The position numbers were made by a program, and so were the translations under genes. This document shows, piece by piece, positions 1 to 5,907 of a stretch of DNA of 5,908 nt. Within the stretch, counting starts at the first letter, position 1. The number at the start of each line of letters is the position of its first letter. A model generated the notes under the pieces. The model had not been told where the DNA came from. It was given only the letters and a program-made list of their open reading frames with translations, and ran no database searches. The DNA comes from JAZDEY01 sp043808325 [NCBI: Candidatus Eiseniibacteriota bacterium]. Its GTDB lineage: Bacteria > Arandabacterota > Arandabacteria > Arandabacterales. Where the stretch lies: NCBI GenBank assembly GCA_043808325.1, contig JAZDEY010000026.1, forward strand, positions 1 to 5,908. The letters run 5' to 3'.

Positions 1-139
1 TGGCAAAGCAGGGCAACCACATCCGTATCACCCACATCATCCGCCACACCAATAACGTCGCAAGGCGTCCACGGCCCCACGCGCCATCATCCCCGTAACG
101 AACCCCTGCCCCCACCCGCGAAAACTGACAGAGGGCAAG
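1..139. repeat. Left copy of a perfect 139-bp inverted repeat, cut by the window edge
   Basis: Bases 1-139 are the exact reverse complement of 5769-5907 (position i pairs with 5908-i). The identity breaks at base 140 (A here, G in the other copy), then GCC at 141-143 matches again. The copy runs off the window, so the full element is longer than what is visible. It is C-rich on this strand, with three loosely repeated CCACATC-like units at 17-50, and shows no convincing gene, transposase or strong hairpin. Read toward the window centre, it leads directly into a promoter whose -35 box begins 12 bp after the repeat ends. It could be a dispersed intergenic repeat, a shared upstream regulatory region, or the end of a mobile element; sequence alone does not decide. 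Confidence 0.93.
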
Positions 140-151
140 AGCCTGCAGCGA

Positions 152-180
152 TTGACGTGCACCCCCATCTGTGATATAAT
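152..180 (+). promoter_or_regulatory. Sigma70-type extended -10 promoter of the M28 peptidase gene
   Basis: A -35 box TTGACG (152-157, 5 of 6 consensus) and a perfect -10 box TATAAT (175-180) are separated by the ideal 17 bp. A TG dinucleotide at 172-173, one base before the -10 box, makes it an extended -10 promoter. Transcription would start near 187, giving a leader of roughly 20-25 bases before the start codon at 210. The match to consensus predicts strong basal transcription if the host uses a standard housekeeping sigma factor. No operator palindrome is obvious between the boxes. Confidence 0.85.
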
Positions 181-197
181 GTAATGTCTGAACTATG

Positions 198-204
198 AAG
201 GAGG
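198..204 (+). promoter_or_regulatory. Shine-Dalgarno site fixing the M28 peptidase start
   Basis: AAGGAGG at 198-204 is a near-perfect Shine-Dalgarno sequence, 5 bases before ATG at 210. An upstream in-frame ATG at 195 overlaps this site and has no ribosome binding site of its own, so 210 is the preferred start. Confidence 0.85.
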
Positions 205-209
205 CTTCG

Positions 210-2744
210 ATGCCGTCACATCTTAGAGTAGTTACGTTGATTACGGTCTTGGCGCTTCTTGCGTTTGCTGGTATGGCGGACGCAGGTCCGGAATCCATAG
301 GAAAGCCGAATCTTATCCAGATCAAGAGCGGGGTGGCACAGGCGCAGGTCGGCCCCACCGGCCTTGCCGACGTCCAGGGCTACCTTAAGCTTATTGGCAG
401 GGGAGCAGATGAAGAATTCTTCTACGCCTGGGCTCCGGCCCTGAAGGTGCTCGAGGCTCGAGGCATCGCTTACTCGGTCCTGCTCAGCGATGCCGACGGA
501 GTCGAGTTGTACTTGGTCCCCAAGGCATCCGGTGTGGATCACAGTGCTGTCGAGCAGGTGTCCACGATCCTCAGTGAAGACGGCTTATTCTACCTGGTTT
601 CGGTGAAGCCCGAGGATACGGCCGGGGTAGAGGCGCTGCCGGCCAAGCAGTTGTTGCCGCGGTTGTGGGAGGCGGGCTTGCCGCTACAGCCGGCTCGCGT
701 GATTGCGGAGGCTCCGGCTTACGCGCCACTGGCGTACAATTCCACGATTCAGGCTGCCGTCGATGCGGTATCCCAGTCCAATCTCTATACGCTGCTGAGC
801 GGGCTTTCGGGTGAGAACCCGGTCTTGATTGGCGGCCAGCCCTATACTATCGCGACACGGTATTCCCCCACAGAGGGTTGCAGGAAGGCCGCGGAGTACC
901 TCAAGGAGCAGTTTGAGGCACTCGGCGTCGCCACCGAGTACGACTACTTTAACTTCAGAAAGTGGCTGACCTCAGTCGATTTTCCCGAGGACAATCTTGC
1001 TGGTTGGGCCGTCGGCGGCTCCCTGATACTGCGTACCGATAACAGCGGACAGGTCTGGTACAAGCTGGAAGATGGCACCGATGCCAGCTTGAGGGGTGTC
1101 TTCATGTTTGATAATGAGACCGGCTGTGTTGTTGGGGGGGGCGGCACGGTTCTCCTTACTGACGACGGTGCGACCTGGCAGACGGTCACGACTCCTACTA
1201 CCTCCGATCTCAAGGCCGTTTTCTTTGTTGATGCTTCAGTCGGGTACTGCTGTGGGGCAGGAGGGACGATCCTCAAGTCCACCGATGGCGGGCATTCCTG
1301 GTCTGCGCTCACGAGCGGCACAACGCAGGAACTGAACAGTATCTACTTCACCAGTGCAACCCAGGGCTGGGTAGTGGGTGCCGTGGGAACGATCCGGCGG
1401 ACCTCGAACGGAGGCTCGACGTGGCAGACGGTCACGAGCCCGGTCACCGGCGACCTCAACGGCGTTGTGATCACCAGTGCCACGACCGGTGCCATCGTCG
1501 GGGATGCCGGTGTTGTGCTCAGGACCCTGGATGGCGCGGCCTGGCAGACGGTCACCAGTCCGGTCACGGACGATCTCTCCGGGCTCTTCTTCGTCAACCA
1601 GTCGGTGGGCTGGGCCTGTGGAAACGGTGGAGCCACTATTAAGACGCTCGATGGCGGCACGACCTGGAGTGATCAGAGCAGCTCCGTCAACTACCTGCTG
1701 ACTGCGGTGCACTTCGCCAATCCGAGTGAGGGCTGGATGGTTGGAAATGCGGTCATACTTCACTCTCTGGACGGTGGTGTGAGCTGGGAAAACCAGACCG
1801 ACAACATCCAGGCCGGCGATGTCAACGTGGTCGCCACCCTCCCCGGGACCACACATCCTGAAGAGATTTACATTATTGGCGCCCATTATGACGACACGTC
1901 TCCATCCTATATGACGTATGCGCCCGGCGCCGACGACAACGGCACCGGCACGATTGCCACGGTGGAGGCCGCAAGAGTGCTCAAGGATCTCCACTTCGAG
2001 GCGACCCTCAAGTTCATCTGCTTCTCACGAGAGGAACAGGGCCTGGTGGGAAGCGCCGCCTATGCCCGGAAAGCCTCGCAGCGCGGAGATTCCATCCGCG
2101 GGATGATTGACTTCGACATGATAGGCTACGTCGATGTGAGTCCTGAGGACATAGACATAATCTATAACGGCATCTCCCTCTGGTTCGCCAACGCTTACGA
2201 GGCGGCCGCGGGGCTCTACGTTCCCGATCTTCTCGTGGCCACCAAGTACGGGCCGGGGATGTCCGGGAGCGACCATGCGTCTTTCTGGAGCTATGGGTAC
2301 AGTTCCTTCTGCGGGATAGAGGACTTACCCCTCGCCAATCCTTACTATCATCGGACCGGCGACAGGGTCTCCACCCTCAACTTTGATTTCTACACGGACG
2401 TGGTGAAGAGCGGGGTCGCGACCCTCGCAGAGCTGGCGAGGCTCGATACGGTAACCACATCGGTCCCGGCGATCGCCCTCGATCCCGGCCTCAAGGTAGG
2501 ACCGAATCCGGCCAGGGGCGAGATCTCAATTGAGATGGCCTTCGGCGGGGCCAGGGCGCAGGCCGTTGACATCTATGATGTCGCAGGCAGACTTGTTACC
2601 AGCGTCAAGCCCTCGGTCGAGAATGGGATAGCCAAGGCGCTATGGCAAGGCGATGACGCTTCAGGTGCCAAGGTCAGCGCCGGCATCTACTTCGTCAGAG
2701 TCCAGGGGCACGACCCAGCGGTCAAGATTGTGCTGGTAAAATAG
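210..2744 (+). CDS. Exported M28-family zinc peptidase with an inserted seven-bladed YCF48/BNR-like propeller and C-terminal sorting domain
   Basis: The predicted product is an 844-residue secreted metallo-aminopeptidase-like enzyme (numbering from ATG 210; the ATG at 195 would add five residues). Residues 1-25 form a signal peptide with likely cleavage after ADA. Residues about 26-170 are an N-terminal region I do not recognise, perhaps a propeptide. The M28 fold begins at about 175-248, is interrupted by seven propeller repeats (about 253-531), and resumes to about 740. By alignment to Streptomyces griseus aminopeptidase, zinc ligands are His559 (GAHYDD), Asp576 (DDNGTG), Glu609, Asp636 (DFDMIGY) and His714 (YYHRTGD); Glu608 is the general base and Tyr713 matches the catalytic tyrosine. 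All are present, so an active two-zinc exopeptidase is expected. Residues about 762-844 (GPNPARG, IYDVAGRLV, AGIYFVRV) form a FlgD-like / type IX-type sorting domain, implying delivery to the surface or release. It is transcribed alone from the promoter at 152-180. The substrate is unknown. Confidence 0.93.
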   Translation: MPSHLRVVTLITVLALLAFAGMADAGPESIGKPNLIQIKSGVAQAQVGPTGLADVQGYLKLIGRGADEEFFYAWAPALKVLEARGIAYSVLLSDADGVELYLVPKASGVDHSAVEQVSTILSEDGLFYLVSVKPEDTAGVEALPAKQLLPRLWEAGLPLQPARVIAEAPAYAPLAYNSTIQAAVDAVSQSNLYTLLSGLSGENPVLIGGQPYTIATRYSPTEGCRKAAEYLKEQFEALGVATEYDYFNFRKWLTSVDFPEDNLAGWAVGGSLILRTDNSGQVWYKLEDGTDASLRGVFMFDNETGCVVGGGGTVLLTDDGATWQTVTTPTTSDLKAVFFVDASVGYCCGAGGTILKSTDGGHSWSALTSGTTQELNSIYFTSATQGWVVGAVGTIRRTSNGGSTWQTVTSPVTGDLNGVVITSATTGAIVGDAGVVLRTLDGAAWQTVTSPVTDDLSGLFFVNQSVGWACGNGGATIKTLDGGTTWSDQSSSVNYLLTAVHFANPSEGWMVGNAVILHSLDGGVSWENQTDNIQAGDVNVVATLPGTTHPEEIYIIGAHYDDTSPSYMTYAPGADDNGTGTIATVEAARVLKDLHFEATLKFICFSREEQGLVGSAAYARKASQRGDSIRGMIDFDMIGYVDVSPEDIDIIYNGISLWFANAYEAAAGLYVPDLLVATKYGPGMSGSDHASFWSYGYSSFCGIEDLPLANPYYHRTGDRVSTLNFDFYTDVVKSGVATLAELARLDTVTTSVPAIALDPGLKVGPNPARGEISIEMAFGGARAQAVDIYDVAGRLVTSVKPSVENGIAKALWQGDDASGAKVSAGIYFVRVQGHDPAVKIVLVK
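966..1802 (+). repeat. Seven tandem propeller-blade repeats of about 40 codons within the M28 gene
   Basis: Seven units of 40-41 residues follow the pattern L..V.F.....GW.VG..G.I..T.DGG..W....... Approximate residue ranges (from ATG 210) are 253-292, 293-332, 333-373, 374-414, 415-454, 455-495 and 496-531. Landmark cores are GWAVG, GCVVG, GYCCG, GWVVG, GAIVG, GWACG and GWMVG, each followed by a T/S-x-x-G-x-x-W turn. This is the YCF48/BNR-like propeller signature, and seven units are enough to close one propeller. At the DNA level the 14-mer TGGCAGACGGTCAC recurs at 1176, 1422 and 1542. The spacings of 246 and 120 bases correspond to two blades and one blade, which suggests recent blade duplication. 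The propeller probably serves as a binding or scaffold module; its ligand cannot be inferred. Confidence 0.88.
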
Positions 2745-2763
2745 ATTCACGACTAGGCCAGAA

Positions 2764-2811
2764 GAAACAGGGGTCTTAGGGCATTGCTTCCTGCCCGTAG
2801 GCCCCTGTTTC
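2764..2811. terminator. Large stem-loop between convergent genes, probable terminator
   Basis: A 10-bp perfect outer stem (GAAACAGGGG 2764-2773 with 2802-2811) continues through a T-G wobble and two more pairs. After a two-base mismatch it closes with GGGCA/TGCCC (2779-2783 with 2792-2796) around an 8-base loop at 2784-2791. It starts 20 bases after the M28 stop codon. On the plus strand the tail is not a clean T-run. On the minus strand the arm is followed by TTTCTTCT, closer to a classic Rho-independent signal, so it may terminate tldDE readthrough as well as the M28 transcript. Confidence 0.75.
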
Positions 2812-2815
2812 GATT

Positions 2816-2880
2816 GGCCGGTTAAGGCAAGGATCTTCCGTCAGGAAGCAATTCCCTCAGACCCTTGCCTTTTCCCGGCC
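2816..2880. terminator. Second long stem-loop in the convergent intergenic region
   Basis: GGCCGG (2816-2821) pairs with CCGGCC (2875-2880). After a small internal loop, AAGGCAAGG (2824-2832) pairs with CCTTGCCTT (2863-2871). The apical part can fold either as CTTCC/GGAAG (2835-2839 with 2844-2848) or as GGAA/TTCC with a GCAA loop (2844-2855). It lies 21 bases beyond the tldE stop codon as read on the minus strand. Neither strand has a strong T-run right after the stem, so its role may be transcript 3'-end protection or bidirectional termination together with the neighbouring hairpin. Confidence 0.6.
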
Positions 2881-2901
2881 CTTTGCCTCTCGGCTAACCG
2901 T

Positions 2902-4245
2902 CTAGAAATCGGTCTTACCGCTGAAATTGAAGTTCTTGATCTTAAGGGCCGGCAGCACATCGGCGCCGAACCAGTCGGAGAGATGCATCCGCGTATCCTT
3001 TGAGATCATCTCGACCGCGGAGAACGCATCCAGCATGCTGTGAGTGAATCTCAGGTTCTTGACCGGGTACTTTATCTTGCCGCCCTCGACATAGAATGTG
3101 CCGTCGCGCGTCATCCCGGTAAAGAGGGCACGCCTGGGTTCGAGGAGGCCGTTCACATAGTGAAACCTTGTGACCAGAAGGCCCCTGTGGAGGGACGCGA
3201 TCATCTCTTCGCGAGTGTGCTTGCCGGTAGCGAAAAAGATATTGGTCGGCATCGCACTAATCTCATCGGTAGGAGGGAGCGCGTGGCCGGTTGAGGAGCG
3301 CTTCTCCTTGTGCGCCTTCATGGTGTTATAGACCACGCCCTTGGCTATGCCGTTCTGGACCAGGTCCACCCGCTGCTTGGGCACGCCTTCAAAATCGAAG
3401 GGCAGTGGATTGCCGCTGGGATCGAGCCCGTCGTCCCACATCGAGACGTTCTCTCCCATGATCCTCTCGCCGATCCTGCCGGACATGAAACTGCGGCCGT
3501 CCTGGTAGGAATCGGCGCTGAAGCCGATATAAGCCAGCCAGTTCATGAGGTCGCTGAGGGCGCGCGGAGTGATCACCACGTCGTAGCGTCCCTCCGGAAT
3601 ATCCCTGGGGTTCTGGCTCTCGGCGCATATCCGGACCGCCTCCTCGGCCAGCTTCCCCGGATCGAAGCCGGCCAGGTCGAGCGTGGAAAGGTCCGCGTAA
3701 CCGGAACCGGTGGGTGACATCACCACCGTATTCATGTAGACCGCTGTACACTTGTGGTACTGCTCAGTGCCGAGGGAATTCACGAAGGCCAGTTCCTTCG
3801 CCGAGGTCGAGTGTGAACCTGCCGCGAGGAAGCTAAACTTGTCGGCCTGGTCGATCACCACTTTGACGTTCCCGGCACGGCGGTCGGCCCCGCACTTTTC
3901 GGTCTCGGCATCGAAGGCTTCAACCTGCTTTGCCCTCGGGGACTTGACAAACGATTCGAACTCGGGGTTGTCGACCTGCTTCCGAGCAATCTCAACTGCC
4001 CGCTTGGCGATCTGCTTAAGGGCCTCGGGCTCCATCAGGTTGGAAGAGACCACGCCAAGCTTCTTCCCGACAGCCGCCCGCAAATAGATGATGCTGTCCT
4101 TCTCAAACACATTCTGATGAATGGTCGAATTGGCGAACCGCGTCAGGCCGCTTGAGACTCCCATAAGGATCGCCTCGGCCTGGTCCGCCTCGACCGTCTT
4201 TACCATCTTCCTGAGAACGTCGAGTGCCTTCGCTTCACCTTGCAT
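2902..4245 (-). CDS. tldE: TldE/PmbA, non-catalytic partner of the TldD/TldE protease
   Basis: This gene encodes a 447-residue protein of the TldD/PmbA family, almost the length of E. coli PmbA (450). It lacks the HExxxH zinc motif, as expected for the TldE subunit. An N-terminal domain (about 1-125) carries the family pattern ANSTIHQN...LRAAVGKKLGVVSSN. The C-terminal domain contains FDFEGVPKQRVDLVQNGI (about 284-301), SSTGHA (about 317-322), a GLLVT strand and VEGGKIKYPVKNLRF (about 386-400), all of which line up with E. coli PmbA. In E. coli it forms a heterodimer with TldD enclosing the active chamber, used to degrade unfolded peptides and for microcin B17 leader removal. ATG at 4245 is preferred because AGGTG lies six bases upstream; a GTG at 4254 is possible but poorly spaced. 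The start overlaps the end of tldD by 11 bases, which implies translational coupling. Confidence 0.93.
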   Translation of the reverse strand: MQGEAKALDVLRKMVKTVEADQAEAILMGVSSGLTRFANSTIHQNVFEKDSIIYLRAAVGKKLGVVSSNLMEPEALKQIAKRAVEIARKQVDNPEFESFVKSPRAKQVEAFDAETEKCGADRRAGNVKVVIDQADKFSFLAAGSHSTSAKELAFVNSLGTEQYHKCTAVYMNTVVMSPTGSGYADLSTLDLAGFDPGKLAEEAVRICAESQNPRDIPEGRYDVVITPRALSDLMNWLAYIGFSADSYQDGRSFMSGRIGERIMGENVSMWDDGLDPSGNPLPFDFEGVPKQRVDLVQNGIAKGVVYNTMKAHKEKRSSTGHALPPTDEISAMPTNIFFATGKHTREEMIASLHRGLLVTRFHYVNGLLEPRRALFTGMTRDGTFYVEGGKIKYPVKNLRFTHSMLDAFSAVEMISKDTRMHLSDWFGADVLPALKIKNFNFSGKTDF

Positions 4246-5677
4246 TGCCGACACCTACCCTTACTTTTCTGAACCTCGCCGGCGCAGTTCCATGTGCGAC
4301 GTGCGCGACCTGCATCGGTTCACCTTTGCCGCAACTTGGGACTCCCCATATGTGCCAGTATTTCCTGCTGCACACTGCATCGCAGCTGGCCCAGAACTCA
4401 GGGGTGATGCCCGTGTAGACCGCGTTCTTGACCAAGCCTTCGATCTTGCCGTTTCGTATTCTCCAGGCCAATTCGGTGCCGAACTGGAAGTTGAGTCTCT
4501 TGTCGTCGATACTCCAGCTCTTGTTGGAGTCAACCAGGATGCCGTCCTTTGTATCCTTGATAAGATCATCGTAGTCCCAGGTACCCGGTTCCAGGTTGAT
4601 GTTGGTCATCCGGATGATCGGGATTCGGTTCCAGCCGTCGGCCCGCATGCAGCCGTTGCTCTTCTTCTGGAGCCGTGAGGCCGTCTCCCGCGAGGTGAGA
4701 TAGCCCACAAAGAGCCCTTCCTTGACGATGGGGGAGCGCTGGGCCGGTACGCCTTCGTCATCGTACCCGAAAGTGCCAAGGCCGCCCTCGCAGGTCGCAT
4801 CGGCGAAGATCGACACCTGTTTGGAGCCGTACTTGAAGTTGCCCATCTTCTCAACCGTGAGAAAGCTTGTTCCCGCGAAGCTCGCCTCGGTGCCGAACAC
4901 GCGATCCAGTTCCGTCGGGTGGCCGCAGGATTCGTGAACCTGGAGGGCAAGCTGGGAGCCTCCGATAATGAGGTCCATCTCGCCGGAGGGGCACTCCGGC
5001 GCAGCGAGCAAGCCCGAGGCCTCGCCGGCCGCCTTTTCGGCATTCTCGACAAGACCCATCTCTTCCACGAATTCATAGCCGCGGGTTGCGGTATCTCCCC
5101 ACGAACCTGGGAAGGAGCGCCGCTGGACATCGCCGTTACTCACCGCCGTCGCCGTGATGCCGGCGCCGCTCTCGATGATGGTCTGGTCGATGTCGGCGCC
5201 TTCGGTGCTCAGGAAGAACTTGTCGGTCTGATAGAAGGACATCGCGCCCTCGGCCACCTTGATCGCCGGGTTCTTGCGCATCAGTCGGTCGGCCTCAAGC
5301 AGGACTGCGATCTTCTCGTCCAGCGAGATGGCGAAGGGGTCCTTCACGATCTTGGTGCGGTACCTGTCGACCTTGGGCTCCTGCTCGCCGAGATCCACAT
5401 CCATCTTCTTGAGCAACTTGGTCGCCTGGGCGATCTCAATCGCTTCCTTGGCGACACGGGCAGCCTCGTCTTTGGTGATGGTGGAGCTGCTGGAGAAGCC
5501 CCAGCACCCATCGACCACCACTCGTATGCCGAAGCCCTTTGAAGTGTTGTCGCTGATCGAATCGACCATGCCGTTCTTGGTTCGAATTCGCTCGCTTCGC
5601 GTCGTCACCACCCGGACGTCGGCGTAGTCCACCTTCTTCTTGATCGAATCCAGCACATCCCTGACAATGTCTTTCAC
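4235..5677 (-). CDS. tldD: TldD, zinc metalloprotease subunit of the TldD/TldE complex
   Basis: This gene encodes a 480-residue protein, matching the usual TldD length (E. coli 481). The N-terminal family domain includes DNTSKGFGIRVVVDG (about 43-57) followed by a serine-rich strand. The catalytic motif is HESCGH at residues 248-253 (HExxxH: His248, Glu249, His253). Cys449 in the C-terminal CGKG motif corresponds to the cysteine described as the third zinc ligand in E. coli TldD. A typical C-terminal block, VYTGITPEFW and GVPSCGKGEP through ARFRKV, is complete. With TldE it should form a cytoplasmic protease that cleaves small unfolded peptides. GTG at 5677 is preferred over GTG at 5707, since AAGGAGG (5692-5686) sits eight bases before it and the longer start would place the SD inside the gene and the leader hairpin partly within it. 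It is the first gene of the tldD-tldE operon. No precursor peptide or RiPP enzyme is nearby. Confidence 0.95.
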   Translation of the reverse strand: MKDIVRDVLDSIKKKVDYADVRVVTTRSERIRTKNGMVDSISDNTSKGFGIRVVVDGCWGFSSSSTITKDEAARVAKEAIEIAQATKLLKKMDVDLGEQEPKVDRYRTKIVKDPFAISLDEKIAVLLEADRLMRKNPAIKVAEGAMSFYQTDKFFLSTEGADIDQTIIESGAGITATAVSNGDVQRRSFPGSWGDTATRGYEFVEEMGLVENAEKAAGEASGLLAAPECPSGEMDLIIGGSQLALQVHESCGHPTELDRVFGTEASFAGTSFLTVEKMGNFKYGSKQVSIFADATCEGGLGTFGYDDEGVPAQRSPIVKEGLFVGYLTSRETASRLQKKSNGCMRADGWNRIPIIRMTNINLEPGTWDYDDLIKDTKDGILVDSNKSWSIDDKRLNFQFGTELAWRIRNGKIEGLVKNAVYTGITPEFWASCDAVCSRKYWHIWGVPSCGKGEPMQVAHVAHGTAPARFRKVRVGVGNAR

Positions 5678-5685
5678 ACGAACAC

Positions 5686-5692
5686 CCTCCTT
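5686..5692 (-). promoter_or_regulatory. Shine-Dalgarno site of tldD
   Basis: On the minus strand AAGGAGG (5692-5686) lies eight bases before GTG at 5677. It argues against the longer reading from GTG 5707. Its first base directly abuts the 3' arm of the leader hairpin at 5693-5715, so ribosome access could depend on that fold. Confidence 0.85.
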
Positions 5693-5715
5693 AAAATAGG
5701 GACACACCCCATTTT
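5693..5715 (-). promoter_or_regulatory. Stem-loop in the tldD 5' leader, abutting the Shine-Dalgarno
   Basis: On the minus strand AAAATGGGG (5715-5707) pairs with CCCTATTTT (5701-5693) around the loop TGTGT. This gives nine pairs including one G-U wobble. On the plus strand the same position is an A-C mismatch, so the fold fits RNA made in the tldD direction. With a transcription start near 5720 it would lie at the extreme 5' end of the mRNA, where hairpins can slow decay or tune ribosome loading. A small dispersed palindrome is an alternative explanation. Confidence 0.55.
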
Positions 5716-5726
5716 CCTGCGGAACG

Positions 5727-5756
5727 ATTGAACCACGCCGCAGCGGGCACTGTCAA
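5727..5756 (-). promoter_or_regulatory. Probable sigma70-type promoter of the tldD-tldE operon
   Basis: The minus strand shows a perfect -35 box TTGACA (5756-5751), an 18-bp spacer and a weaker -10 box TTCAAT (5732-5727, 4 of 6 consensus). A TG one base before the -10 box gives extended -10 character. The predicted start near 5720 yields a leader of about 43 bases containing the hairpin and the Shine-Dalgarno site. The -35 box is 12 bp from the end of the right inverted repeat, exactly the spacing seen at the M28 promoter. Confidence 0.65.
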
Positions 5757-5768
5757 GGGGATTGGGCC

Positions 5769-5907
5769 CTTGCCCTCTGTCAGTTTTCGCGGGTGGGGGC
5801 AGGGGTTCGTTACGGGGATGATGGCGCGTGGGGCCGTGGACGCCTTGCGACGTTATTGGTGTGGCGGATGATGTGGGTGATACGGATGTGGTTGCCCTGC
5901 TTTGCCA
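5769..5907. repeat. Right copy of the perfect 139-bp inverted repeat
   Basis: This is the exact reverse complement of 1-139, oriented so that both copies point toward the gene they precede. It is G-rich on the plus strand. Base 5908 has no partner because the left copy is cut one base earlier by the window edge. Weak open frames run through it outward, but none has a ribosome binding site or a recognisable protein pattern. It lies upstream of the tldD promoter. Confidence 0.93.

Noticed and set aside
195-209. ATG at 195 as the start of the M28 peptidase
   Set aside because: This start overlaps the strong Shine-Dalgarno at 198-204 and has none of its own. ATG 210 has ideal spacing and leaves a cleaner signal peptide.
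1236-1994. 252-codon open frame antisense to the propeller region
   Set aside because: It lies wholly opposite the well-supported M28 gene, is arginine- and glycine-rich as shadow translations of GC-rich genes are, and has no recognisable domain. Its length follows from the repetitive blade codons.
4919-5542. 207-codon plus-strand open frame opposite tldD
   Set aside because: It overlaps the catalytic half of tldD on the other strand and shows no ribosome binding site or family pattern. It is a shadow of the tldD codon usage.
2902-5677. RiPP or microcin maturation cluster built around tldDE
   Set aside because: TldD/TldE process microcin B17 in E. coli, but no precursor peptide, cyclodehydratase, radical SAM enzyme or exporter is in the window. 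A general peptide-degrading role is simpler.
5678-5707. GTG at 5707 as the start of tldD
   Set aside because: It lies within the leader hairpin, lacks an upstream ribosome binding site, and would translate through the AAGGAGG at 5692-5686. GTG 5677 gives the normal family length.
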